From assembly GCF_963676685.1 (NCBI RefSeq), contig NC_092344.1, positions 101,834,749 to 101,898,748 on the forward strand: 64,000 bases of DNA. Direction: 5' to 3'. Under the pieces are notes generated by a model. It searched no databases and was not told where the DNA came from. It was given only the letters and a program-made list of their open reading frames with translations. Numbering within the stretch: position 1 is the first letter of the stretch; the number at the start of each line of letters is the position of its first letter. Shown one piece after another: positions 1-27,900 of this stretch. The translations under genes and the position numbers were made by a program. This DNA is from Mytilus edulis. Lineage: Eukaryota; Mollusca; Bivalvia; Mytilida; Mytilidae.

Positions 1-198
1 GTTTGTTTGTACATAAATTAGGAATGTTTTACGGTTATCATTTCGGGGCCTTCTATAGCTGACTATGCAGTATGGGCTTTGCTCATTGTTGGAGGCTGTA
101 CTGTGGCCGTTTATAGTTGTTAATTTCTGTGGTGTCATTTTGTCTCTTGTGGAAAGCTGTTTCATTGGCAAGCATACCATTTTTCTATATATTAACCG
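1..198 (+). repeat. 3' tail of a dispersed bivalve retroelement/SINE-like repeat (left-truncated by window edge)
   Basis: The stretch carries landmarks I recognise from very abundant bivalve repeats: an ATAGCTGACTATGCAGTATG block, then GCTTTGCTCATTGTTGGAGG, then a terminal module (TTGTCTCTTGTGG followed by TTTCATTGGCAAGCATACCA) and a short AT tail. The repeat at 34030-34536 ends with the same kind of module (GTTGTCTCATTGGCACTCAT). No ORF. The family name is from memory, not from a search. Confidence 0.55.
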
Positions 199-907
199 TG
201 CAGACTGACGAACAAACGTAGTAAACGTTTTATTCACCCCACAAACTCAGTTTTCATAAGAGATGATAACTTTAAATGAAAATGTAAAACTGGGTCTTGA
301 AAGGGTAAATTTTTTCTTATGAAAGTTTATTTTCTATATAAGACTGCTGAACATATTTAGAAGACAAACTGCTTGTAAAAAAATTGGACACCTACTGTAA
401 TGTAATGCTTTAAACTGCATTTTCCATATCTGTTAGATACTTATTCATGTAAAAATGCCAAATTCTGAAAATCGATGCCAAAAATGACTCTATCAGGACA
501 TATATAAGCTAGCCTAATATGGTTCTTAGGTGTTATAGAAATCTGACTATTTTATTTAAAAGGTAATTAACCTTTTTTAAACTGAGTACAGACTATAAAG
601 TGACACATTGCTAAAGTTCTTCAGTAGGAAATGAACTCGAGGAATATATCATACAAATTTTCCTTCGATATTTCATTAAATAAACTTTTATTATTTAACT
701 TACATTTTGCCATTCGCATTTTTTACGACGAACAGATCTAGTTCATTCATTCACTTCTTAGTTTCATCTTTTCCTTACTTATTTCAATTAGTTTTAAATA
801 TTGTATACTGCCTTAATCATAACATGACTTTAATTGTTAGCTGGGCATTACCAATTATGGATTCGGTAATTTCCGCTAAAAAACCCGAAGTTTACCGAAT
901 GATCTCA
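199..907. other. AT-rich non-coding stretch, nothing recognised
   Basis: No ORF with family features, no clear splice sites or repeats. The open frame from 707 runs on into the 21-bp satellite and owes part of its length to it. Confidence 0.5.
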
Positions 908-960
908 TCATACATCAATCTCATCATACATCAATCTCATCATACATCAAACATCATCAT
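908..960 (+). repeat. Short tandem repeat, ATCTCATCATACATCA unit
   Basis: About three copies of a 16-bp unit (catacatcaatctcat phase) directly upstream of the 21-bp satellite. Confidence 0.7.
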
Positions 961-997
961 CACCATCACCGATCATCACCTTCATCAACAAAAAACG

Positions 998-1277
998 TAT
1001 AATGTTGTGACCACTTCATATAATGTTGTGACCACTTCATATAATGTTGTGACCACTTCATATAATGTTTTGACCACTTCATATAATGTTGTGACCACTG
1101 CATATAATGTTTGGACCACTTCGTATAATGTTGTGACCACTGCATAATGTTTGGACCACTGCGTATAATGTTGTGAGAACTTAATATAATGTTGTGAGCA
1201 CTTAATATAATGTTGTGAGCACTTAATATAATGTTGTGAGCACTGCATATAATGGTGTGAGCATTGCATATAATGGT
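998..1277 (+). repeat. 21-bp minisatellite, about 13-14 units
   Basis: Head-to-tail copies of a 21-bp unit, consensus TATAATGTTGTGACCACTTC plus A. Early units read GTGACCACTTCA, middle units vary GTTTGGACCACTGC, late units read GTGAGCACTTAA, so the array shows ordered sub-variants. Because 21 is a multiple of three, repetitive reading frames stay open through much of it on both strands (one at 707-1147 on +, two on -). These are repeat-driven frames, not genes. Confidence 0.93.
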
Positions 1278-1439
1278 AAGGCAGTCATGGCGTTCCATAT
1301 TAACGGTACCAATTTTTCTGCACCAGATGCGCATTTCGACAATACATGTCTCTTCAGTGATGATCGTGGCCAAAATAACTTTCTCGAGTTGACAATTTTG
1401 GATATTCGCCTTTTCTATGGGCCATTGTAAGTTATATGG

Positions 1440-1830
1440 TTCGCTACTGACCCCCTACGGGTCCATAAATGGTTAATACAATCCATAGGGGATGAGGCTG
1501 GAGGCCGAATCCCCTATGGATTTTATTCACCCTCTGGATCCGCAGGCGGTCAGTCGTTGACCGTATACATAACGAATTTATTGCACGCTGGACTTTTTCT
1601 GCTGCGTTGTGTTAAAAAATAAACAATGAAACACATCAACATTAATAGATGACGTCACTATTAACGCGTCCTGAACCCCTATGAAATTTACTATGAACCC
1701 CCTACGGTATCATAAGGGTGCACCACGTGACTGCGTTAAACCAATCACAACGTGATAATTAAACCGGTCTAAACGTCTAAATACGTGACACCTTTTCGAC
1801 GGACGTAATCTTTTGGCTACTTTTTAAAAA
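1440..1830. other. CpG-richer non-coding block with hairpin and CRE/E-box/CCAAT-like motifs
   Basis: Unlike the AT-rich surroundings, this block has repeated CCCCTATG/CCCCTACGG words, a perfect 12-bp inverted repeat (ATCCATAGGGGA at 1481-1492 and its complement at 1510-1521), a perfect CRE-like TGACGTCA near 1650, an E-box CACGTG near 1725 and a CCAAT at about 1740. No gene follows it in either direction within 2 kb, so it may be an orphan promoter or a mobile-element end. Function is unproven. Confidence 0.35.
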
Positions 1831-2086
1831 TGTTGTGAAAAAGGTTAACCCGAATAATCCAGTCGTTATATTACGATCACTTCGAGCACTCCTTCAAGCC
1901 CTCGAGAAAAGTAGTGGATAGAGGGCGCTGAATTATTCAGTTAGAAAAAGGTCGGATTTAAGCCTAATAATGCTAGATAACGTTTTCTCGCATGCTTTCA
2001 AATCCCTGCCTCTTTGACATCATGGCATCACCTCCTATGCCGTGTCCAATGCTGTAGAACACTTTTTTCATGAAATTTGATATAGA

Positions 2087-2290
2087 TTACAGGAAATTGT
2101 TATGAAAATATAAGAACAAATGGCCTCTGCTTACCCAAAATTTCAAAAATTATCTTAGAGCCCGATCACAGATTGTGATCGGGCTCTAAGATAATTTTTG
2201 AAATTTTGTGATCGGGCTCTGAGATAATTTTTGAAATTTTGGGTAAGCAGAGGCCATTTGTTCTTATATTTTCATAACAATTTCCTGTAA
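2087..2290. repeat. Near-perfect palindrome, 84-bp arms with 36-bp centre
   Basis: Left arm 2087-2170 is the reverse complement of right arm 2207-2290 with one clear difference (T versus C in the CTTAGAG/CTCTGAG part). The centre 2171-2206 duplicates the inner part of the right arm, so the left arm can also pair perfectly for about 34 bp with the centre around a 3-nt loop. Weak inverted similarity (GTGTCCAAT at 2042; ATTGGACAGG at 2323) suggests a larger foldback element of about 290 bp. Confidence 0.9.
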
Positions 2291-2430
2291 AAGCACTTTA
2301 TAAAACTTTAAAAAAAATAGTTGATTGGACAGGTTGAATAAGAACTTAACTTTGCCGTAAATTATTTCGACGTAAGAGATGACTTTAATTTTCCCAATGC
2401 CGACAGAGATTAAAATATGATACCGTGAAT

Positions 2431-2448
2431 AGTAAGTAAGTAAGTAAA
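2431..2448 (-). repeat. LINE 3' microsatellite tail, (TTAC)n on the minus strand
   Basis: AGTAAGTAAGTAAGTAAATA on the plus strand lies beyond the 3' end of the minus-strand LINE at 2649-4862, where such elements carry a short tandem tail. Confidence 0.6.
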
Positions 2449-2648
2449 TAGTTTATTATAGTGTCACGATCCAATATACATCATCATATACAATATAAAT
2501 ATCTTCTTCTTCTTCCAGTTAAGCGGCCGCAATCAACTGTCTGATTATTCTGCCACTGTGTGTTGCGCAAAGAAAATTTAATTATATTTACATTTTGTGA
2601 AAGTTAAAATCCTATATACAGGTGCTCATTAAAAACAAGTGATTATGT

Positions 2649-3881
2649 CTATTTTGTTAGCCGAGCCTTGACTGAGCATTCAAGACTCGGGGCGGTGATA
2701 GTGGAAAGTGGTAAGGCATTCCATTCCCGTATTGATTTTGAATAGAATGACATTTTCCTTATATCCGTTCTACAAAGAGGAACCTGGAAACATCCAGTCC
2801 GAGTTGTTCTTGATGCTCGGTTTGTTGGAATAAGCCTAGATGTTGCATCTATATTAACTAGGCAGTTAGTTATTTTGTACATCATGCACATCCTTGTTGT
2901 TGATCTCCTCTCTTCTAGTTGTTGCCACTCGAGTTGATTTATCATGGCGTCTACTGATGATGTGTTACGGTATTTGTTGGTAACATACCTAGCCCCTCTG
3001 CGTTGTACCATCTCAATTTTTTTCTTGTTGTTCTGTTGATCGGGGTCCCAAACTGCGCTTGCATATTCAAGTGTTGGTCTGTTTAATGACTTGTATGCAT
3101 TTTCTTTCAGTTGTTTGTTGCTGATGTTAAGATTTCTTTTTAAGAACCCAATAGTTTTATTTGCTTTTTGGCAGATGTTATGTACATGAGTACTCCAATT
3201 TAAATCTGAGCTGATTGTAACTCCAAGATATTTTGCATCCGATACTCTCTCCAGTACATGGCCATGAAGGATATAATCTTTTGTGATTGGATTTCTTTTC
3301 TTGCTGATGGTCATGACATTGCATTTGTCTGCGTTGAATTTCATGAGCCATCGTTGTTCCCAGTCTGATAATTTGTTCAGATCCTCTTGCAGTGTTGTTG
3401 TATCTGCATCTGATGTTATTGTTAGATAGATGATTGTGTCTTCGGCAAACAATCGTGTTCTAGATCGAACCCCCTCTGGCATATCATTAATGTAGTAGAG
3501 GAAGAGTGCTGGTCCAAGGACTGAACCTTGTGGTACACCTGATTCTACATCAATGAAGCCAGAGCTTACACCTTCAACCACTACTGACTGTTGTCTACCA
3601 CTTAGGAAACTCTGGATCCATCTGTTGGTTTTTCCATCAATCCCGTATCTATGTAGTTTATGGATCAGTAGTGAATGGCTTACTTTGTCAAAAGCCTTGG
3701 AGAAGTCCATGATTAAGCAATCAGTTTGCTTTCCTTCGTCCAGGTTTTGCGTGATATCATCTATGAATTCGATGAGTTGAGTTTCGCATGATAATTTTTT
3801 GCGAAACCCATGCTGCATAGGATGTAGGATATTATGTTTGTCCGAGTGAGCCATGATGTTGCTGGTAATTATGTGTTCCAT
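2649..3881 (-). pseudogene. CR1/Jockey-type LINE reverse transcriptase, C-terminal two-thirds (inactive)
   Basis: Open frame of 410 aa on the minus strand, lacking the RT N-terminus. It has the RT palm motifs DFSKAFDKVSH, GVPQGSVLGPALF and, in place of the usual F/YADD, FAED (in LFAEDTIIYL), so one catalytic aspartate is lost. The C-terminal region (LEYASAVWDP, MVQRRGARYVTNKYRNTSSV) is typical of CR1/L2/Jockey-like elements. Together with 3982-4833 it forms one 5'-truncated element broken by a frame change near 3881-3982. No zinc knuckle seen. The clade is an inference from motif style. Confidence 0.88.
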
Positions 3882-3981
3882 GATTTTGCATGCTATACAC
3901 GTTAAAGATACAGGGCGGTAGTTTTCTGCTTTGTATTTTTGTTTTTTTTAAAGATTGGACAGACGTTGGCTGATTTCCAGT

Positions 3982-4862
3982 CTATTGGTAATTCTCCAGA
4001 CTCATATGACTGTTGAAAGAGGATACTAAGTCGTTTAGAACCTTCGATGTAATTTGGTCTGGGCCAGCTGCCTTGTGTGGATTGAGGTTTTCCAGTATTT
4101 TCAATATTCCATTATCTGTGATTTTGATTTCTGGCATAGATGGATAATTTTTGTTTAAAGATCCACATCTGTCTTGGAATTCCTGATTTGAGAAGCTTGT
4201 TTTTTCAGTAAAAGCAGACTGGAACTGTTGGTTTTGTATATTTGCTTTATCCAAAGGATCTGAATATAGAAGGCCATCCTTTTTCAGTGGTGAGACTTCA
4301 TTTCCATCACTTCGTTTGTGCTTTATGAATGTCCAGAATCTCTTCATACAGCCAAAATTTTCTATGATGTTATCTTCTGGTGGTGTTACGATAGATTCCA
4401 CATACTTCCAGTATGACCTCCTCAGACCTTGTTGTACCTGGCGTTTGATTGTTTTGTATTTCTCAGAGTCTTTCTTGTCATGAGATTTCTTCTTTTTCTT
4501 GTACAGCCGATCTCTCTTTCTGATGAGTCTTTTGAGATCTCTGGATATCCATGGTGGGCTGTCCTTGGTTCTAGCCTGTTTGTGCGGGATATTCAAATTA
4601 ACGCTTTTCTCTAAACTTGTTTTAAATACTAACCATATGTCATTGATGTTACTTTTGCTGGTTGTCATTGTTACAATTTCATTCTTAATATTATTTATAT
4701 CTTCCCTCATCTTATCCCAATTTGCTTTGCTGTATAGAGGAATCTTTCTTGCTGCTTGATTTTTTCTTGAAGGGATGACACTTATTTCAGCAAAGACGAT
4801 GTCATGATCAGATACTCCTGGAAGTATTTCCACCCTTGTAAAACTATTAGATCCCTGCCTTT
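3982..4862 (-). pseudogene. 5'-truncated LINE: end of APE endonuclease plus RT N-terminus
   Basis: The minus-strand frame begins with a residual endonuclease C-terminus (ILPGVSDHDIVFAEI, the SDH motif), passes through the linker (SPPWISRDLKRLIRKRD), and reaches the RT start motif NPHKAAGPDQI. The frame is then lost just before the remaining RT at 2649-3881, so the two are the same element with at least one frameshift. The rest of the endonuclease is missing: coding similarity stops near 4862, a normal 5' truncation for LINE insertions. Confidence 0.85.
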
Positions 4863-5039
4863 AAGACATATGAGACACTTTCATCCTTTTCAAACTAAAA
4901 AATATATACTATAATGTAATAGAAATATTTAAATAATAAAACTTTTCATGATACTAAAAATTAAAAAAAACTCCTTTAAGTTCATTTATACAATCAATAA
5001 TGATTAAAAATTTACACATTAATCTTCCTTCGTTTAAAC

Positions 5040-5530
5040 ATAAGATGTAATGTATTGACTAATAAAACCTGAGCATGATCACAGTTCATAATAAAATAAA
5101 AATTTTCATCAGAGTTAAAAGCATTAAAAGTGTTATTCAGAGTTCTCTTATATCTGAATAAATATTACAGTCTATTAAAAAATGTTGTTCTGTCTCTATA
5201 AAATTGTCATTGCAGAAAAGACAAAGTCCATCACATAATGGAGTGGTCGGCTTAGTGAAACGTCCAGTCTCTACCGCAAGCGGCAGCGATCCACATCGAA
5301 AGTTTGATAAAATGCGTCGATGGTCACGAAAGTTGATTGTTTTAACAAATAAACTAGCTTTGTAATTGTTTTTAACCTTCTGAATGTTCCAAGCTTGTTT
5401 CCATTTACAGAATTTTTATCGTCAAAAACATCAATTAACCATTTTTCTTGATCTATAGCTGTTAATTTGTCTCATGTCTAGTACTCCTGCAACTTCTGAG
5501 TGCATGTAGAGTATACCCCTTCGTTGTTGG
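5040..5530 (-). pseudogene. Remnant of a second LINE: ORF2 C-terminus with Cys/His motif
   Basis: Minus-strand translation, interrupted by stops, gives FRDHRRILSNFRCGSLPLAV, ETGRFTK, then CLFCNDNFIETEQHFLIDC and a tail. This matches in layout the C-terminus of the large LINE at 57305-60748 (SLAVETGRYQN, then CSICRQCIEDEFHFILVC). It is therefore a decayed, 5'-truncated relative of that LINE. No complete RT remains. Confidence 0.7.
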
Positions 5531-5559
5531 TTAGCATTTCAGACAAGAAAAGAGAACAA

Positions 5560-6130
5560 ACTTACTTACATTATGTTGTTTTAAAACATTTTTTGTACTT
5601 GTTACATATTTTAATTGTGTATTGTTTATTTGTGTGATCTCATGTATTTTAATAGTAGCAATCAGATTTTACACATACTGAGATGTTACAGGTTATGTTT
5701 GTGACTTATGACCAATTGAGAATTATACTCTCCATAAAAAATTTGAATTCTAAAATATTAACATAAATGAAAAAATTGAAATTCGAATCCCATCGTCTAG
5801 AAAACATAACATGTCTTTCATTTTATTATTTCATGTATATATAAAATGAAGTTTAGTTGTGAGTTGCTGAAAGAATGCGTTTGTTCTTCCCGACGACAAT
5901 GTTTCTAGGTAAGAAAGTCAGTAATTAATTTAGCTCTAAATATCGCGTTTTTGGTCAAAATGAACAAGAATCCAATCACTTCCTGTCACAAGGACACACA
6001 GACAGATTATCAATGAGTCTATACACACTTTTAATAGTATTGTGAAAGACCATTTAAACATTACATTTAGTTACCGTATCACACAAAAAACATCACAATT
6101 TTCGGTTTCATTAAGAAAAGACTCTCCAGT
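5560..6130 (+). other. Upstream region of the kinase gene
   Basis: AT-rich. No TATA-like core or CpG island stands out. An in-frame TAG at 6068-6070 lies 63 bp before the kinase ATG, consistent with 5' UTR or upstream intron between them. The transcription start cannot be placed. Confidence 0.4.
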
Positions 6131-21980
<15,850 letters not shown>

Positions 21981-24900
21981 AATGTCATCAATTATTGAAG
22001 TTTTTAGTCAATTTAGTCATGTTGAGAATAGCAAAATATTCTTTATAAGTGAGGAAAACAGATTATTCAGATTGTTTTGTTCTCGATTATTTGATCGTTT
22101 TTCAAAGGATAGTTAAAAACATACTTTTGTTTTATATACTTGTTATGATATTTGTTATAGTAATATTTTAGATGAACTTTTTTTAAATGGAAACATCTAT
22201 GGATATATTTTTTTCTGAATATTTATTAACAATACGTTTTAATGAAGAATGTGCATTGCATTGTATGCCAAGTCTTTAATATTCTATCAGCTGAAAAAAA
22301 AGTATTAAAATTGGAAGTTATTTCTAAATGACAAATAGTTCATTACAGTTTTGAGCTACTTTTCAAACAGAACAACAGTATTCTTCTTAATTCTGCAGGC
22401 AGGATTTCTGTCACCTTGGGACCTTGACTCATATTGTTTTTAAGTATTGTTCTTTTCCAACTAAGTCTGGAGGAAAAAAGGGAAACATGATTTTTATCAA
22501 AAGTAATCTTTTTACTTTATCCCTATTTGTATATTTTCAAAAATATATGTTGTTAAGTGAATTACAATTGACCCAGGTGATATGTTAATAATGTTGTAAA
22601 GTATTTGTGTCACATTAACATTGATAAGTTCCAGCAAGAATCATGTAATAAATGTGAACTTCCTTTCTAGTTCATTCATTCACTACATTAGTTGCAACTT
22701 AACCAGAAAAATATAATGAATTGGCATGAAGAGGGGTTTAACAGAATTTGTTTTCTAAACCCACCTTTTACAGATTCAAAAGGCTGTCAGAAGTGTTTTA
22801 TACGGTGGTAATTGGTCTGGAGCCTCATTACCCCTTTTATTATTTTTTAATATGTCAATCTATCAAGCATCCCCTACCGCTTGCAAATTTTCCTTGAATA
22901 ACCATTATGAGGATTTGTGATCAAATATTTGAAGGAATACCGGTACAAATAGTTCTTAAGCATTTAGTTGTTCATAATATGTCTGAAATCATCATAATTC
23001 ATTTCATGATTGATGAAAGATTTTATCAAAAATGTATTTTGACAATAAATATATATAGTGACTTATTCATCATTTCTATCAACTTTTATGAAAGAAGGGA
23101 ATTTTTAGAATATCTGTACAACTGACAGTGGACAAAAAATGGAAGATTTTTACAAAACAATGTGAAATTACACTTTATTATAAATATCACCTTTCTAGAT
23201 TTACCACACTAGGAATGTCAAACCAGAACATTTGAAAGCCAGGGATGCATATATTTGTGGCAAGTTTAGGAGCTTTATGACCAAAATGCACCTAAAGTGA
23301 ATAGTCAAATTTATTCAAAGTTAACTTTGCATTAGAGAGTTAGAAACTAATTAGTATCTTATCTCTGAATTTATCACTGGGAATTTCATGAAATATTTTT
23401 TAAATTCATGTCCACTCTTAGGCACTGACTACAATGCTTTTGATATACAACTATTCTGAAATTGTCTAGTAATGAAAAGTAAAACTTGTTTTCTCATCAT
23501 ACAGAAATAAATTTACCAGAACATTACAGTATTCAGAGCATTTATTACAATCTTCATCAGTTTGAGAAATATCATGCAGAGAAAAATGTTCCCACTTTTA
23601 GACAGAATATTAAGTATGCGAAAATAAACTTGGAGAAATACTTATTGTGAATAATATATTTCAAGTTTAAACAAATTAAATGATGATAGTAGAAAGATCT
23701 TGTGACATTGAGCTTAGTGTGTGGAGGGAATTCAAGAGAAAATTGCTTTTGAATCAAATATTTTTTTCCAAAAATATTACATGTAGGTGTTCAAAACAGT
23801 TGATACGAGATCTGAATGGACAGGAGATATTGCAACAGTTTAAATACAATATATAACCTCTTCATACAAAACAATGGTATACTCGCAAGGAAATTAAACA
23901 TTTCCTGACATATTCATTATAATATTTGTTATACAAGTAGACACTTTATAAAAGTTTGACCTTTATTATATATATAAGACACAGTACTAAAAATAGGTTG
24001 TGACTTCATACCATTGATACTTTGTATTCAACCTTTGAAAAAACATTGATATTTTTAGTGAACATGTTTTACATTAGGAAGGCTCTTTTTCAATGAATTG
24101 AGAAATAATGTTGTATTATGGGTACTACATTGTTTTGTGTTTTCTGATGGGTCCAGACTTTATTTTAAAGGACACTGACACTGAACAAAGTTTAGGAGGA
24201 CAGAAGTTGGATATCTGAACTGATCTTTTATTTTATCTAAAGGAATTTTAATTTCTAATTAAATATAAATTTTTAAGCTTTTAGAAATGTCACACTAAAA
24301 AACTAGTGTTTGGCAAAATTATTTAACACTTTCTGATTTAAAGCTTAACAAAATATTGCCATAATGGTTCCTTGAAGCTGTCTACTTCACAGCATATCTG
24401 TGAGTGTTTGCAAGGTGCAATAGAATGAAATAGCTCGTATGTTAGGTTAAACATGAAATCAAGTACAAACTTCTAATTGAAAGAGTTACTAATGTCTCTA
24501 TTTGTTCATTAAATCTTGGATTGTCTATATGAACAGTTTAACTAAGATTTATTTATCTATCCAATAGCTAAGGGAATATTTGTATGGACAGCCTAACTAA
24601 GATTTGTTTATATATCCAATAGCTAAGAAGGAATATTTGGTTCACCAAACTAATGTAATATTAACCAACAACACACTTCAGATATTTAGCTGTAACTAGG
24701 ACGAAAAAGTAAGGTTTTTAAATGATTTTGTGATTTCAATATGTGATTCACTATAAATTATAAGGATCTTGTTTAACTTCTTTATAAATATCATTTAGTA
24801 GTCTTTGTAGATATCAAATTTTTTTTCATGTGCTTCATATAGAGATGGGTTATGCTGACTTGTTCAGAGTTTTCAAGAACTTTCAACTTAAGACTGTATT

Positions 24901-27900
24901 ACATGAACTTTTAATAGTGAAAGGACATTAAAGAAATTTTAAAACCTAATTTTTTTGCAAAAATAAGTTTGCTATGACTGTCTTTTCTTGTGTGAACTAC
25001 TAACATAAAATTTCATACTTGAACAGCTTAACATTTATGAGTTGTAACATATGCAAATTTTTCAAATTTGTGTGATACCTACATCCTGTTTGCAAATACT
25101 TTAAATTTTGAAACATCTTAAATGGACTTGATCTTTTTCATCACACTTTTCTTTAGTACTACTGTACAGAATGATTTCATATCTAGTCAGCAGCTTATCG
25201 ACGGTGTGTTGAAACGTGAGCAATTTTGAATCTGTTTGACACCTATTTCCTGTTATCTGATACTTTAAATTACAAGTGGGGGTATGCTAGGCACAACATG
25301 GTGTGCAGTATTGTTACGCATTGGAATTATATGATTTTGGTTATTTTGCTACAATTTCAGCCAATCAGCTATTTACTAATATTTACATCTGACCTATAGA
25401 GTGCAAGCAATTGGAAGTGTGGTCCAATATATTCAAGAGCTAAGGACTTCTTGATGCTTAGTTGATCAGGATTGCTGGTACTGAATGAAAGAGTTTCTTC
25501 TTTATTACCATAGTAGTAGTCCAAAAAACAGTTTTAAGATAAATAGGGATGCTTAAATAAAAATTATGAAAAGATGGCTAAGTAAATAAAATGATGCCTT
25601 CCAAAAATCAGGGCAGACATTCTACTGTTTGTCTATATGTCAAATACTCAAATTCTAAAGTAAAAGTATGAGTGTTGTATCCCCAATATTTTCTGTTATG
25701 TTAAAGTGTACATCAATATAAAATAGAAAGATGTTCTCTGTTGTTATAAGAAATACCCACAATGCTTACTTGATTTACTATATTTAGAAAGTTGTTACAC
25801 TGTTTCTCATGTTTGTTATATCATTATACTTAACACAACTATATTTTGTTTCATTGTTAAGAATACTTGAACAATTAGAGAGATACTTGTGAATTGTGAT
25901 ATATTTTGTTCGTATGATTGAGAAAATGTAAACAATAAAATATTTGTAATTTTTGGTGTAAATTTGCCTTACTAGCTTGACATTTCTTCTGATTCCAAAC
26001 ATGCCTTAGAGTCTGATGTTCATTCTTCTGTTCATACTTTTTGGGCACACAGTCTTGAGTTGTTGGTATATTTCACCCTAAGAATCCATAAACAGTTAAT
26101 TTTTATTGTAACTGTTCAACTTATTAAAACTAAAATTGTATGAATTATGCCAAGACCATACCATTCAAAATTATGAACAACATTTGGGTCAATTTGTTCT
26201 ACATGGTCACAGTGACACTATTACTTATTAACATTGAAAATTGTTAGGTATAGTGATCATTCAAGGTTGTATTTGATTAAACCTACCTTTACACATATTA
26301 TTTAAACAGAATACCTGTTTATGTTGCACTCAAAGGGCCAATGCCAGCTTTTTCCATCTCTTTGTGTTTGTGTCTTTTACAAAAGTCATCTCCTACTGGA
26401 TCAAATTTAGTCAAATTTGTCACTATCATCATTGGGTTATCTAGGCAGAGAAAAAGAACATGGAAGGTAAAATGCAAGTGTCATTTTTTTGGGGGGAAAC
26501 TGGTATAGAGAAAATCTGTCGACATCCAGAAATAGGACAAATAGCAGAAATTGTCTACCATTTCCGTAATTGTAGTAATTCCTGATATTAAATGATGTTT
26601 CTTACTCAGAGTCTGTTTTGCATGTTTTTCAAAATCTACAGTAGATGAAAAAGTCAACTTCCAAAAGTCTAGAGCTGGAATATTGTTTCCACAGGAATAA
26701 ATGTTACAGTATATGTTTCTAACGGAATAAATGGTATAGAATATTTGTTCCATTAGGAATAGATATTATGACTATGTTTATAACAAAGTTTCCAAATATA
26801 TGTTGACACTACCCAAAATACTTGTCACCATTACAGAAATGGTTATTATCAACAGTATCTTTTAATATAAACAAATTGGCTGCAACAACTGTAAGGAAGC
26901 AAGATACAAATTCAAAAAAATTAAGTATCATTGTGGGTATTTGTCAACACCCAATTGTAAGTTTTATCTTTAGGCCAATTTCAGAACAAGTTCTGTTGAT
27001 AGACCTTTGATTGCTATTGAGTATACGGCAATATTGGTTTGAAATCGGACTTAAGGATTAATGTAAATCATTGTCATGCCTTTAGATCATAACAGAAAAT
27101 CTAATTGAATGTAAGCGTGGATTTATCTAAGTTAGTAGTTATTACCCTTACCTGAGTATATCCCTAATGCACTTCATGTGAGTGTGGAATGAAATATGAC
27201 ATGATACTACATATTCTCTGAAAATCTGCTGCATACAGTAATTGTTTCATCTGAACTAAATTGTTCTGTATGATATAAACGCAAGTACCCATCACTTAAT
27301 TTGGAATTAAACATACTTTAGGAAGGGGATTTGGGGTTAATTGATAAAAGATCAAGGTCACTTATTAAAAGGGAAAATAAATATGTGAAGAATGGTTTCT
27401 TAATTGTTACTTTTGTTTCCCTTGCTTGATATGATTTTTTATGGGGATTTTAGTTTCTCTTGTTTGGTTGGAAGAAAATATATAATGATGAGAGAAACGC
27501 CTATAGGTCAAAAATCAAGGTCACTATTTCTGAATATAGAACAACCGTTAGAAAAAGTTTGTTTATGGTAATTCGAGTTTCCCTTGTGAAATCAAACTTC
27601 CTTTGACGAGAGCGACCCCTATTGATTTTGGGGTCAATGGTCAATGTTGTCCATGTTGATTTTATTAAAATAAATACTTTTTGTAACGTAAGATTGGTCG
27701 CCAGATGGTATCCCACTAAAAATTGTACAGCATAATACAGGTGAAAAATAAGCATTATTAGTATGTTTATATGTTCCGCCAATCATACAACTATTTATAC
27801 TTGAAACAAAATGGTATTGGGGTCACAACAATTCCAACATACTTTTAATAGAGAAATCATGTATGAAATGATATCTTACTTCCTAATCCTGAAACTTTAT

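Noticed and set aside
707-1373. Open frames on both strands over the satellite (146, 135 and 94 codons)
   Set aside because: They consist largely of 21-bp repeat translation; length is a by-product of a unit divisible by three.
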